Assembly: GCA_018830445.1 (NCBI GenBank) | Contig: JAHJSN010000193.1 | Span: forward strand, 1-37,504 | DNA length: 37,504 nucleotides | Direction: 5' to 3' | DNA from: Alphaproteobacteria bacterium | Lineage (GTDB): Bacteria > Pseudomonadota > Alphaproteobacteria > Rhizobiales > Hyphomicrobiaceae | Part shown: positions 8,300-18,322 of the stretch, in pieces | Layout of the letters: every line of letters begins with the position of its first letter | How positions within the stretch are numbered: position 1 is the first letter of the stretch | Made by a program: the position numbers and the translations under genes | The notes under the pieces: generated by a model | Databases searched by the model: none | Told to the model about the DNA's origin: nothing | What the model saw: only the letters and a program-made list of their open reading frames with translations

Positions 8300-8815
8300 C
8301 TTGGTCCTCACTTTCAATGCTCAACACAAGCTTGCGCAGTGTTGACGGTCCAGGGGCGTATGGAGCCGGGTCTTGGTCCTCACTTTCAATGCTCAACACA
8401 AGCTTGCGCCATGCCTATCCCCTTAAAACCGGCGCATCGTATCTTGGCTGTCCTCCGCAATTGAACAAACAACTCCATGGCCGCCCGTCGTGGCGAAGCC
8501 GCGCCTCCGGCACCTGGGCGGCCATCCAGGGCGAATTTCGCAGGCCGTCACGGATGCCGCCCCTGGATGGCCGGTTCAAGACCGGCCATGGAGTGGGTCG
8601 GTTAGCCGCCGTTCCGGTGCTAACGGGATAGGCATGAGCTTGCGCAGTGTTGACGGTCCAGGGGCGTGTGGAGCCGGGCAGAGAAAGTGCATCATCGCTT
8701 CGGCAACGGAGTGACGGTCCAGGGGCGTATGGAGCCGGGTCTTGGTCCTCACTTTCAATGCTCAACACAAGCTTGCGCAGTGTTGACGGTCCAGGGGCGT
8801 GTGGAGCTGGCAAAC
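8300..8815. repeat. 72-bp hairpin-bearing repeats, partly disrupted
   Basis: A 72-bp unit starting CTTGGTCCTCAC and ending in GGAGCCGGGT occurs at 8300-8371 and again from 8372, and a third copy starts at 8741. Fragments of the same unit lie at 8646-8680 and 8711-8740. Each full unit contains the 25-nt hairpin TCAACA...TGTTGA (8321-8345, 8762-8786), in the opposite orientation to the array at the left window edge. The second copy is split by the mobile element at 8410-8636. The unit length of 72 is twice that of the left-edge array, and both contain CTTGGTCC. Confidence 0.88.
8410..8636. mobile_element. 227-bp MITE-like element with 12-bp perfect TIR and 9-bp target duplication
   Basis: The ends are inverted repeats: CATGCCTATCCC at 8410-8421 and its exact complement at 8625-8636, extending imperfectly to about 23 bp (20 of 23 match). 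The element is flanked by the 9-bp direct repeat AGCTTGCGC at 8401-8409 and 8637-8645. Removing the element and one copy of the 9-mer restores the 72-bp repeat exactly as seen in the intact neighbours, so the empty site is documented in the same window. Inside are nested inverted repeats (8472-8483 with 8583-8594; 8519-8530 with 8561-8572; hairpin 8570-8588) but no transposase. It is therefore non-autonomous. Confidence 0.85.
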
Positions 8816-9120
8816 GCTTCGGCACAGGTTGGCCGCATTTTCCGGCTATGATTACGGTTCAATCGGCGCGGCGAGCCGGGTTGGCGGGTAGTCTGCCGTG
8901 ATCGTTCGTTCATCGCCGGTTCAGGAGGCCGGGTGCATTTTCGCCATCAGGCTGCCGGCGGTGTGTTTGCCGGTGATCGGCGGGGAGTCGAATTCTCGTA
9001 AGGAGCCGCAATTTGGCGGTTTTGGGTGCCTGGAATTTCTTTTTGTCTGTTTTGGAAGGACAACGGCCCAATTGGGGGCGTGCAAGGGATGCTTCTCAAG
9101 CTGACGAGGAGAATGCTGAG

Positions 9121-9519
9121 ATGAAGACGCTGATGAAATTCCTGGGTGTTGCTCTGCTTGCGCTGGCGATGCCCTTATTTGCGCAGTCGGCAACGGCTGC
9201 GGAGTTCCGGTCTCATGAAGCAGGTGCGGCACAAGCCTTGAACGGGCATGCGACGCCGGCTCCCAAGGGGCTATTTGCGAAGGCGCCCGAACAAAAGCCG
9301 ATCCAGGTTGCCGGCCGCCGCGGCCGTTGGCTCGGCCCGGCGATCATCGGCGGGGTCGTTGCCGGAGCGCTGATCGCAGGAGCGGGCCGTGCGCATTCCT
9401 ATGAGCGGCATTACCACTATTCGCGCCCTCGCTACGAAAGCCGCTGCGACCGCTATCTGCGGCACTGCGACTACGGCGAGCGCTGGGCCTGCCATAAGTA
9501 CGACCGCTACTGCTACTGA
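9121..9519 (+). CDS. small secreted protein of unknown function
   Basis: A 132-residue protein with a clear signal peptide (MKTLMKFLGVALLALAMPLFAQSATAAE, cleavage probably after ATAA), a glycine/alanine-rich hydrophobic segment (GPAIIGGVVAGALIAGA, about residues 72-88) and a C-terminal tail rich in Tyr, Arg and Cys (four cysteines in the last 25 residues). The start is chosen for the GAGGAG nine bases upstream and for the signal peptide. I do not recognise the family; such short proteins are common in alphaproteobacteria. It stands alone between two repeat-rich spacers. Confidence 0.75.
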   Translation: MKTLMKFLGVALLALAMPLFAQSATAAEFRSHEAGAAQALNGHATPAPKGLFAKAPEQKPIQVAGRRGRWLGPAIIGGVVAGALIAGAGRAHSYERHYHYSRPRYESRCDRYLRHCDYGERWACHKYDRYCY

Positions 9520-9681
9520 GTTGCGACGGCCCTGACGCCGTGGCGCGCCGGGAACGTTTGAAACAGACATTGACGGCGCTTCGCGATATCCGCGGGGCGC
9601 CGTTTTCGTTGGTCGATTTCGCCGGGGTCGGACGATGCGTAATGTTCGTCATTTGTTCGACTCAATCAGGTTGTTTAGTGC

Positions 9682-9887
9682 TCAACATTGGGCAAGCCCA
9701 TGTTGAAGTGCGTGCTCAACACTCCTTGTTTGCCAACACTGGCTTGGCTTGACGCTGTGCGGGCCTGCGTCAGATGCAAGCGCGTGTTGGGCAGGCAGGC
9801 CCGTGTTGAAGGTTTTTTCTTGCTCAACATTGGGCAAGCCCATGTTGAAGGTTCTTACTTGCTCAACACTGGGCAGGCCCGTGTTGA
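9682..9887 (+). repeat. cluster of 25-nt hairpins downstream of the secreted-protein gene
   Basis: Three hairpins of the TCAACA...TGTTGA family lie at 9682-9706, 9824-9848 and 9863-9887, with degenerate remnants between 9710 and 9810. The cores are GGGCAAGCCC or GGGCAGGCCC, different from the GCGCAAGC cores elsewhere. Base 7 and base 19 of the hairpin change together (C with G in one set, T with A in another), so pairing is preserved. A run of six T follows the degenerate copy near 9812. The rest of the spacer 9520-9954 holds nothing else that I can support. Confidence 0.8.
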
Positions 9888-9954
9888 AGTGTGGTCCCAA
9901 GCAGTTGGATGGCTGGGGTGCGGGGAGGTTTTTGGGTTGCCTGAAGTCGGTTCG

Positions 9955-11218
<1,264 letters not shown>

Positions 11219-11371
11219 GGCCCGCCGCGAAGGCCCGGACGCTGTTCATTTCGTAAAGCAGCTTCGATTGCCGGTTGTTAGGGGCATCTGCTAAGGTCCA
11301 TCACGGTGGAAGCGGAGCGTTTCGGGGAGGCTTCCTTCGCCAAGGGGTCGAGGACGGCGAGGAGGGAGCGC

Positions 11372-12766
11372 GTGCAGGAAACAGTCGGGCCAGAGCGGTT
11401 CGTTGACGAGGTGGCCGTTTTCAGGGCCGCGCTAGCCAGACCGATCGGCAGCGCGCAGGTGCTGGCGACGACGCTGGAGCGAATCTACAACTCTTTCGAG
11501 CAACAGGATTTCTTCCGCTACGACGTGTTCCGGGAGCGGGAAAAGGCGCCGGCGACCATGGCGCAACTGTTCGACCTGCAGATGGAGTTGCGCGAGAAGG
11601 TGCGCGACTGGCATGCGCAGGGGCTGATGTCGCCGCCGGCGCAGAAAGCGGCGCGCGATTGCCTCAGGGCGGCGCGCTACGCCATCGATATCCTTGGCGA
11701 ACTGTGGATCGGCTACGAGCAGTTGCCACCCAATGGCCGCCCCCGGCGGGCCTTTACCGGTCCCAACTACAACACGCTGGCCAACAAGAAGTTTCAAAAA
11801 GATCCAGACGGCACGATGGCGTTCCAGTCCGGCGACGTGATCCTGACGCGGGGCAAACTGCACAACAGTGCGGCGATCGCGCGGATCGGGGATATCGATT
11901 CCCAGTTCAGCCACGTGGCGGTCGTATACGTCGACCCGCTCGGCCGGCATTGGGCGGTGGAAAGCCTGATTGAGATCGGCGCCATCGTCAAACCGTTGGC
12001 GGAATGGCTGCAGCATGACCTCGGACGCGCGGTGCTGTTCCGGCACCGCGATGCGATACTGTCCCAACGCGCGGCAACGCTGATCCACGACCGCGTGCGG
12101 CACGCCAACAGCGCGGCCGGCAAGCGCATTCTTTACGACTTCACGATGTCGCTCGATCCAAAGACGCATAACCTCTATTGCTCGAAGCTGGTGCGCCGCG
12201 CCTTCAAGGAGGCCAGCGACGGGGCGGTGGAATTGCCGACCTTCACGACCAAGCTCGACATGAGGAACCGGGACTTCATCGAGCGCATCGGGGTGCAGAC
12301 GGTTGAGACTTTCGCGCCGGGCGACATCGAGATCGATCCGGATTTCGACGTCGTCGCGGAATGGCGGGACTACCGGGTGACGTCGGACCTGCGCCTCAAG
12401 GATATCGTCATGGACAAGCTGTTCGAGTGGATGGAAATCTATGGTTACAAGTTCGAGGAGACGCTCAAGGTCCGGCTGATTTCGATTTTCGGGAGGTTGT
12501 CGAGTTATCTATCGCTCGAGGCCAAGAAGATGATCGAGGACGTGGTCCCGATCGTGCCCATCAACATGAAGCGCACGGCGATTGCGGCAATCGCCATGCT
12601 GCACGAGACGGCAGAGCCGATCTTCCAGAAGTTGCGGCAACAGGAAGACGAACGCACGCAGAAATCCGGGCTGCCGCTGCATCCGCGCGAAGTGCGCCAG
12701 TTCCTTGAGCGCTTGCGCGAGACGAATGGTGCGAGGATTGGCTACCTGAAGATGCCTATTGCCTGA
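11372..12766 (+). CDS. YiiX/YebB-like papain-fold cysteine hydrolase
   Basis: A 464-residue protein with a central permuted NlpC/P60 (YiiX-like) domain: GDVIL at residues 154-158, the likely catalytic His in FSHVAVV (H181), Glu in AVES (E197) and Cys in YCSKLV (C270). The family hydrolyses amide or thioester bonds in peptides, peptidoglycan or lipid conjugates; the substrate here is unknown. About 150 helical residues precede and about 140 follow the domain, which is larger than the roughly 200-residue stand-alone family members. There is no signal peptide. The GTG at 11372 has AGGAGG six bases upstream; an alternative in-frame GTG is at 11306. Its end overlaps the convergent small-membrane-protein gene by 11 bp. 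Confidence 0.8.
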   Translation: MQETVGPERFVDEVAVFRAALARPIGSAQVLATTLERIYNSFEQQDFFRYDVFREREKAPATMAQLFDLQMELREKVRDWHAQGLMSPPAQKAARDCLRAARYAIDILGELWIGYEQLPPNGRPRRAFTGPNYNTLANKKFQKDPDGTMAFQSGDVILTRGKLHNSAAIARIGDIDSQFSHVAVVYVDPLGRHWAVESLIEIGAIVKPLAEWLQHDLGRAVLFRHRDAILSQRAATLIHDRVRHANSAAGKRILYDFTMSLDPKTHNLYCSKLVRRAFKEASDGAVELPTFTTKLDMRNRDFIERIGVQTVETFAPGDIEIDPDFDVVAEWRDYRVTSDLRLKDIVMDKLFEWMEIYGYKFEETLKVRLISIFGRLSSYLSLEAKKMIEDVVPIVPINMKRTAIAAIAMLHETAEPIFQKLRQQEDERTQKSGLPLHPREVRQFLERLRETNGARIGYLKMPIA

Positions 12767-12989
12767 GGAAGCGAAGAAACGCCAGGATGATGAGTGGCGG
12801 TAGCAGCGCAACAGCGGCATATCGGCCCGCGTGCATCAGCACGGCGGAATCATAGGCAGCCAGTGTCGCCGGATCAGTCTGCGAAATGTCGAGCGGCATG
12901 TGGGGCCAGGCGCTCCAGGCGATATATGCAATAGTTGCGATCCAGGCTGTGGACACAACCAGCCAGATCAGAAACGGGAAACGCGGCAT
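12756..12989 (-). CDS. small two-helix membrane protein
   Basis: A 77-residue protein with two membrane segments (FLIWLVVSTAWIATIAYIAWSAW at residues 6-28; YAAVALLPPLIILAFLRFL near the end) joined by a short hydrophilic loop. The ATG at 12987-12989 follows AAGGAAAG. Its 3' end overlaps the convergent hydrolase gene by 11 bp. I recognise no named family and the function is unknown. Confidence 0.65.
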   Translation of the reverse strand: MPRFPFLIWLVVSTAWIATIAYIAWSAWPHMPLDISQTDPATLAAYDSAVLMHAGRYAAVALLPPLIILAFLRFLRQ

Positions 12990-13096
12990 GGTCTTTCCTT
13001 CGGTCCGGGGAAGTGCGCGGTCGCAGAGGCTTCGTTGGGACGCTACAGAAGAGACGTCCCGATACAAAGTCGGGAAGCAACAGTCTGCGCTCTTAA

Positions 13097-13723
13097 TTAT
13101 CCGCGCCGGCCGAATTGAGCAGCGATCGTTGCAGTCGCGTGGATGCCGCGTTGGACGATGACGTTCGCACCCATCTCGCCTGGGATCGAATAACTATCGA
13201 CCGGACCGGGCGTTGATGGGCTGCTGCTTTTGGATTTGTCTTTTTGACTCGCCGGGCGGCGTCCAAGAAGTGACCGCAGCGCCTGTCGATTATCCGTCTT
13301 CGAATCCTTCATGTTGTTGATCACGATGCGGAGGATCAAGCCGAGCTGGATCAGTCCGTTTGCGAAGAAAAACATATAGGTTGCGGTACTTGCCGGCCGA
13401 TCGGGGACCTGCGGCAGCCGGTCAAGGCCGGCGGCGTTCAGCATCATGCCGAGGCGGATGGTGTCGAGCGTTTCACGCCTGCCGTTGGTCGCATAGCCGA
13501 CCCATTCGCCGGACCCGTCGGCGTAAAAGTGATACCCGAGATCGACGTATATATTGTACCCGCGTTTATATAGGGCCGAGTCGGGGAGGTTGACGACGCG
13601 TACGATGGTCTCGCGGCTCTGCCAGAATTGCGGAGGATCGCTCGCCGCTGCGGAACTTGAGAACCAAGCCATGCCGGGCAGCAGTAGTGTGACAGCGATA
13701 GCAAAACCGGCAAGAAGGCGCAC
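13097..13723 (-). CDS. secreted or membrane-anchored hypothetical protein
   Basis: A 208-residue protein with an N-terminal signal sequence (MRLLAGFAIAVTLLLPGMAWFSSSAAAS), a tyrosine-rich middle (ALYKRGYNIYVDLGYHFYADGSGEWVGY), a second hydrophobic stretch (TYMFFFANGLIQLGLILRIVI, near residues 114-134) and a Ser/Lys/Pro-rich tail. The start is GTG with a weak upstream GGGGA, so the exact N-terminus is uncertain. I do not recognise a family. Confidence 0.6.
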   Translation of the reverse strand: MRLLAGFAIAVTLLLPGMAWFSSSAAASDPPQFWQSRETIVRVVNLPDSALYKRGYNIYVDLGYHFYADGSGEWVGYATNGRRETLDTIRLGMMLNAAGLDRLPQVPDRPASTATYMFFFANGLIQLGLILRIVINNMKDSKTDNRQALRSLLGRRPASQKDKSKSSSPSTPGPVDSYSIPGEMGANVIVQRGIHATATIAAQFGRRG

Positions 13724-13843
13724 AGGAGAGCAGTCCCCGATGGATGAAGGCGGTGACGAATTCCGAAATATGCAACAAATCGAACTAAATCATCGCTAAC
13801 GAGCTTGCTTTACCGGCCATTAACGAGCGCCTCGAAATGAATT

Positions 13844-13868
13844 CCCCGCCGGCGAGGTGCCGGCGGGG
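13844..13868 (-). terminator. strong hairpin downstream of the YHS gene, possible terminator
   Basis: A perfect 10-bp GC-rich stem (CCCCGCCGGC at 13844-13853 and its complement at 13859-13868) closes a 5-base loop. It lies 180 bp beyond the end of the minus-strand YHS gene and 120 bp before the next minus-strand gene. There is no U-tract, so it may be a weak or factor-assisted terminator, or a structured leader of the gene below. Confidence 0.4.
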
Positions 13869-13949
13869 AGACGCGGCTCAGAAATGATCTGACCCGCTAA
13901 ACCGCGCGCTTTGAGGGGGAGCGCAGGGGGCGCGCGCGGTTATCTAATT

Positions 13950-13983
13950 CAAGCTCACGTCATGATATTACAAGCTCACGTCA
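13950..13983. repeat. 13-bp direct repeat with 21-bp period
   Basis: CAAGCTCACGTCA occurs at 13950-13962 and again, perfectly, at 13971-13983. The period of 21 bp equals two helical turns, as in tandem regulator sites or iterons. It lies in the spacer between the minus-strand YHS gene (ends 14048) and the minus-strand gene starting at 13723. Confidence 0.5.
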
Positions 13984-14047
13984 GGGGGCGAACTCGCAAC
14001 AGCCAGCCAAGTTCCCTTGTGACTGAAGGGAACGTGACGTTGGTGCC

Positions 14048-14524
14048 TCAGTCGAGGACCTTGGGCCAATTGGCGTCGGCTTTGGCGATATTGCTTTCGG
14101 CATTCTTCTCCCAAGTGCGTTGAACACTGCGATTGTAGTTCAAGTAGAGCTTGTCACCGACGACCTTCCAGGCGTTGGGGTCACCCTTTGCGGTGTAACC
14201 CTGGCTGACGGCCCAGGCGCAATGTCCCCCATACTGGGGAGCATATTTTTCGGGAGCCGACAGGAATGCGGCGCGATTGGCTTCGCTCGAAAAGCGCCTC
14301 ACCGCGCCGCCGTGCCCGGCTGTGATGTCCTTGCTGCCCTTCTGGGCCGCACCTTGGGTAAAGTAGGCGACAGGGTCGTAACCGCCGACCGCAACACCCT
14401 TGATGATGCCGGTGAAGACTGCTGGTTTGCCAGCCTGGGCCTGATGCGCCGCAAGCAGCGACGCGCCGAGAAATGCTGCCGTCAGTATGGCGAACAGAAG
14501 TGCGGAGCGATTATCGAGGTGCAT
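14048..14524 (-). CDS. secreted YHS-domain protein
   Basis: A 158-residue protein with a signal peptide (MHLDNRSALLFAILTAAFLGASLLAAHQAQAG) and the typical sequence of exported YHS-domain proteins: GGYDPVAYF near residue 47, a conserved FSSEANRAAFLSAPEKYAPQYGGHCAWA block around residues 77-105, and NAWKVVGDKLYLNYN. The Cys/His region resembles a metal-binding treble-clef. The family is widespread in proteobacteria but the biochemical role is not settled. The gene is monocistronic by spacing. Confidence 0.85.
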   Translation of the reverse strand: MHLDNRSALLFAILTAAFLGASLLAAHQAQAGKPAVFTGIIKGVAVGGYDPVAYFTQGAAQKGSKDITAGHGGAVRRFSSEANRAAFLSAPEKYAPQYGGHCAWAVSQGYTAKGDPNAWKVVGDKLYLNYNRSVQRTWEKNAESNIAKADANWPKVLD

Positions 14525-14769
14525 GGTCGGGGCCTAATTCTAAACCAGGGGATTGCTGCGATTGCTCTCCGGATATGGGAGTTTGTCGCGAAAAATACGA
14601 TCACGTGCACGCCACTTGCTGGTGAACGTGGCGTGATCGCGAAATTTCTGGCGATTGCTCCAGCTATTCTTTTGCGTTGGTGCCGTGGAGGCTGTTTGCC
14701 CCGTCGTTCGACAGTAACGCCTGGTATCAGGCGCTTTCGCCGTAACACCAGAGGGAATGGAAAAAGCGG

Positions 14770-15207
14770 ATGAATGGCTCATCCTTGCTTTTCGTCTATG
14801 GGACGCTCATGACCAGTGCGATCGGCAGGCTAGGGCGGCTGCAGCGGGCCCGGCTCATTGTCGAGGCGCGCCTGATCGGGGCGGCCAGCGTATATGGCAG
14901 GCTTTATGATCTTGGCGACTATCCCGGGCTGGTGGTCGGCAAGGATGCTGCCGGGGTCGTGTACGGGGAGCTGTTCGAAATGCGCGCGCCCGATGCCACG
15001 TTGTGGTGGCTCGATGCCTACGAGGGTGTCCGGCCGGGCGGAGTGGCACAGGGCGAATACGATCGCCGGTACGTCGATATCCGCCACGAGTCGGGCGCCT
15101 GCCACCGGGCCTGGGCCTATGTCTACCGCTGCGAGATTGCCGCGCGGGTTTCATTGAGCGACGGCAGGTGGCGCGGGCGCGGCAACGCTAAATTTCCAGC
15201 AAAGTGA
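14770..15207 (+). CDS. gamma-glutamylcyclotransferase-like protein
   Basis: A 145-residue AIG2/GGCT-fold protein. The glycine-rich substrate loop YGTL is at residues 10-13 (FVYGTLM) and the expected catalytic glutamate is E85 in LDAYEG. Length matches the small GGCT-like (YtfP) group. Members act on gamma-glutamyl amines or glutathione-derived dipeptides; the exact substrate cannot be read from the sequence. The 245 bp upstream, 14525-14769, hold nothing else supportable. Confidence 0.85.
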   Translation: MNGSSLLFVYGTLMTSAIGRLGRLQRARLIVEARLIGAASVYGRLYDLGDYPGLVVGKDAAGVVYGELFEMRAPDATLWWLDAYEGVRPGGVAQGEYDRRYVDIRHESGACHRAWAYVYRCEIAARVSLSDGRWRGRGNAKFPAK

Positions 15208-15304
15208 TCCTTGCGACGGGTTTCAACGTTTCGTCGACTATATGGATGCTGGCCGGCCGATCGCCTTGCAAGGTGAAAGGGCTGAAAATCCCAGGGACAT
15301 CATT

Positions 15305-15697
15305 ATGAGTAGACGCTCGAAAACGCTGCACGTCGAGATGGTGTTGCACCATGACGGCTCGTGGCGGGAACTTTCGCCAGGCGATGCTGGCAACGCCGAC
15401 GGCCGCAGCGGACCGTCGGCAAAAAAGCCAGTGAACGACCGCGGTGTCACCGAACTCGATACGTTGTCGCGATTGTTGTCGGCGCGAAACGTCGAGCTCT
15501 TGAAACTTATCCGTGCCCGCAAGCCGCAATCCATTGCCGAACTTGCGAAAATGTCGGGGCGACCGAAAGCCAGTCTGACGCTGACTTTGAAGCGGTTCAG
15601 CAAATATGGGATCGTCCGGTTCATTGAGACGCCCGGCGTCAGGAAGATCCCAGTCGTTGCGTGCAACCGGTTGCGCATCGACATTGCGATCACCTGA
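15305..15697 (+). CDS. winged-helix DNA-binding protein, TumA/HVO_A0114-like
   Basis: A 130-residue protein whose C-terminal half is a winged helix-turn-helix: LLKLIRARKPQSIAELAKMSGR, then KASLTLTLKRFSKYGIVRFIE and the wing GVRKIPVVA. It resembles the MarR-like HVO_A0114/TumA antitoxin family, whose members usually follow a TumE-type toxin gene. I choose the ATG at 15305 for AGGGA upstream; a start at 15242 is possible. No toxin-like frame is visible upstream, where the cyclotransferase gene ends at 15207, so it may be an orphan regulator or antitoxin relic. Strand choice is supported by the recognisable HTH. Confidence 0.65.
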   Translation: MSRRSKTLHVEMVLHHDGSWRELSPGDAGNADGRSGPSAKKPVNDRGVTELDTLSRLLSARNVELLKLIRARKPQSIAELAKMSGRPKASLTLTLKRFSKYGIVRFIETPGVRKIPVVACNRLRIDIAIT

Positions 15698-15811
15698 GTT
15701 TTGCCGAATCGATGCGGCGACCGGCGGACTGCCGCGGGAATAAGTACCGGCTCAGTTGTGACTGCTCGATTGAAGAAACGCTTCAAGCCTCGATCGCGGC
15801 GAGCGCTATCG

Positions 15812-17353
15812 TCAGCCGGCAATGACTGGGCGGAGGGTTTCAACGAGCAGGCGTTCCTGGACGGCCTTGTCTTCAATCGCGATGTGCGCGGTGAACCAGT
15901 CCTGGACCATTTTGCAGACCTGTTCAGGCGGAGCTTTGGCAAGAGCCTGAGGATTGGAGAAGAGACCCAGATCGGCTTTCGACCAGCCGATCTTGGTCAG
16001 CTCGCCAGCAAGTACATCGTAATCCGGCTTGGTCGCCTTGGGGCGCTGGATCGGAGTCTTGCGGCCATCGGCAACGGCACGGAACACCGCTGCGATCTGC
16101 CCTTCGATCGCATCGCCATAGCCGGGCTTGGGGAACAGTGCGATAACGGCCGGACTTGTTTCACCTTTGCTTATGAAGGTGTAGCAGGCTTCCGTCGAGT
16201 GGCCCGCAAGGCTCTTGAGATTGGTCAGGAAGGCTGAGGCGACGCTCTGGAGGCTGCCAGTACTCGAAGCGAGTGCCTGGGTGGCATTTTCGCGGCGAAG
16301 CGCAACGAGCTTTCCGATCAGGTGCTTGGACAGGTCCGTTTCGCTTGCCGAGTTCGATAGCCTGGAGATTTCGTTGACGCGCTCCTGATACCACCCGGGG
16401 AACTCGGCCTTTATGACCTGCCAGAGCTGCGACTTCTGCAGGTTGGAATCGATGGTGACGAGTGGCACTCGGTCAGAGGTGTCTGCGGACGCGGGCGGGG
16501 CGGCGGCTGGCGCAGATGGGGGGATCGTTACGGTGATGCCCTCAATGCGCGGGCCTTCGATCGCGGGCGCTGGAGGAGGCGCGGCTGCGGCTGGTGGAGC
16601 CGGGGCGGCGCTGGGGTTTTCCAACGATGCGGTTTTGGTGCCTGATTCGGCTTTTACGACCGGCGGGGCGTTATTGGCGGTTGCCGACGTGCCGGTTTGC
16701 TCGTTCATGTATGTCACGATGGCGTCCTGATTCAGGAATGCCATGTAGCCGCCTGCGACCAGCGCCGTTACGACCGCCGCGGTGCCGACGATCATACCGA
16801 TGCGCCCGACGCGGGAGGTTGAGCCCTCGTCGTCGTAATCCTCGTCCTCGTAATCTTCAATCGGGCTGGGCTCGCGCTTCTTGGCAACGGGCTCGGGTTC
16901 CGGCGTCGCGCGCTGGGTGCGGAACGAGGGTAGCACCTCTTCGGGAGACGGCAGGCTGCCAGCCTGATTTGCGCCGCTCGGAGCGGCGTCGTTCCTGGCC
17001 GTTTTATCGCCGACCGAGTGTGCGGAACTGAGCGTGGGTTGAAGCTTCGACTTGGTCGCGGGCTCAGATTCTTTTGGCGTTGTCGAGGCCGGCGAGGCAG
17101 GGGCCGCCGGTGCGGCGTTCCTGGGTGGCTGCGGCACAGCAGGCGGCGGCGGAGGTGGAGGCGGCGCGGCCGGCTTTGGTGGAAATACCGAGGGAGCGGC
17201 TTTCCACTCGGGCATCTCCTGGTTCCAGACAAGGTCTGTCGGCTTGAGATGGCCGCTTTCAACAAACAGCTGCATCTCTGCATCCGAGAGCGGTCCGTGC
17301 TGCTGACCGTCGCGGGCGATGTACCAGACTAATTCAGAGGTCTTTTCGCTCAT
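15812..17353 (-). CDS. GYF_2-domain single-pass membrane protein
   Basis: A 513-residue protein. Residues 9-57 form a GYF_2 (DUF4339) domain ([18 protein letters not shown] ... [11 protein letters not shown]). A proline/alanine-rich linker follows (60-110), then an acidic patch ([11 protein letters not shown], 167-177), one membrane helix (about 184-207), a second proline/alanine-rich linker (about 240-290) and a C-terminal region of about 215 residues rich in helices and without recognised motif. GYF domains bind proline-rich peptides, so the first domain could bind its own linkers (inference). Function is unknown. Confidence 0.75.
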   Translation of the reverse strand: MSEKTSELVWYIARDGQQHGPLSDAEMQLFVESGHLKPTDLVWNQEMPEWKAAPSVFPPKPAAPPPPPPPPAVPQPPRNAAPAAPASPASTTPKESEPATKSKLQPTLSSAHSVGDKTARNDAAPSGANQAGSLPSPEEVLPSFRTQRATPEPEPVAKKREPSPIEDYEDEDYDDEGSTSRVGRIGMIVGTAAVVTALVAGGYMAFLNQDAIVTYMNEQTGTSATANNAPPVVKAESGTKTASLENPSAAPAPPAAAAPPPAPAIEGPRIEGITVTIPPSAPAAAPPASADTSDRVPLVTIDSNLQKSQLWQVIKAEFPGWYQERVNEISRLSNSASETDLSKHLIGKLVALRRENATQALASSTGSLQSVASAFLTNLKSLAGHSTEACYTFISKGETSPAVIALFPKPGYGDAIEGQIAAVFRAVADGRKTPIQRPKATKPDYDVLAGELTKIGWSKADLGLFSNPQALAKAPPEQVCKMVQDWFTAHIAIEDKAVQERLLVETLRPVIAG

Positions 17354-17768
17354 CTGGGCTCTAAAATCTCATCGGCTCTCAAACGGTGGTCTGGAGCGGC
17401 GGCATCACTTCCGTGGTATTTGTCCGTCCCCGGATTTCCCATGTCCCATGGATTGGCGCGGCGCGTCAACGTCGGGAGCACCCCGCCTGCCGGCGAACTT
17501 TTCAACTGCTGGCCCGTGCGTCATCGTGAAACCGACTCCCTGCCAATTGCTTTTTCACACGCCAAAGCGGGCCATTACAAGGCGTTGTTTTCGCGGTTCA
17601 ACAGGGCAATCTTTGCGGAAATGCCGAATCCGAGCCTATGTCCGCCATCAAAACGTCGGTTCGCACCCGCGAAGGATTTGGCGCGAGGGACTTTTTGCGG
17701 GCTTGTGGGTGGCCAGGGGCATCGCTATAAGGCGCTGGTCCAACATGAATAAATTGCCCGGGGGATCT
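17354..17768. other. spacer between divergent GYF_2 gene and ndk
   Basis: This 415-bp spacer separates divergent genes and must hold both promoters. Open frames here (for example 17420-17752) show no family features, no membrane pattern and no good ribosome-binding site. I see no RNA gene and no strong repeat. Confidence 0.5.
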
Positions 17769-18191
17769 ATGGCAGTCGAGCGCACTTTTTCAATCATCAA
17801 GCCGGACGCGACCAAGCGCAACCTGACCGGCGGGATCAATGCCGTCATCGAGAAGGCAGGTCTCAGGATCGTCGCGCAAAAGCGCGTTCTGTGGACAAAA
17901 GCCCAGGCGCAGAAGTTCTACGAGGAGCATGCCGCCCGCCCATTCTATGGCGAACTGGTGGATTTCATGACTTCAGGACCGATCGTGCTGCAGGTTCTCG
18001 AAGGCGAAAATGCCATCGCCAAATATCGTGAAGTGATGGGAGCAACCGATCCGGCAGAAGCTGCCGAAGGGACGATCCGCAAGCAGTTCGCGCTGTCAAA
18101 GGGCGAGAATTCAACCCACGGCTCGGACAGTCCGGCATCGGCTGAGCGGGAAATCGCTCTCAACTTCCGGCTCGACGAAATCGTCGGTTAA
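17769..18191 (+). CDS. ndk: nucleoside diphosphate kinase
   Basis: A 140-residue protein matching Ndk over its full length. It transfers the gamma-phosphate between nucleoside triphosphates and diphosphates through a phosphohistidine, H117 in the signature NSTHGSDS. The lysine in IIKPDA near the N-terminus (K11) and RPFYGELV are also conserved. The ATG is preceded by GGGGGA. The open frame extends far upstream, but Ndk proteins begin with M[11 protein letters not shown], so 17769 is well supported. Confidence 0.97.
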   Translation: MAVERTFSIIKPDATKRNLTGGINAVIEKAGLRIVAQKRVLWTKAQAQKFYEEHAARPFYGELVDFMTSGPIVLQVLEGENAIAKYREVMGATDPAEAAEGTIRKQFALSKGENSTHGSDSPASAEREIALNFRLDEIVG

Positions 18192-18322
18192 TCGGCACAA
18201 GTGCCACCAGGAGGATCGCGGGCCGTCTGGGGGAATTCGGCTTCAGGCGGCAAGGTCCGCCGTATTCGTAGTTGGTCATTGATCCTGCAAATTCGCGGGG
18301 TCAGTCTCGCGTCAGGAGGGCC

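Noticed and set aside
15188-15942. Minus-strand frames opposite the winged-helix gene
   Set aside because: They show no domain, and the plus strand encodes a recognisable helix-turn-helix.
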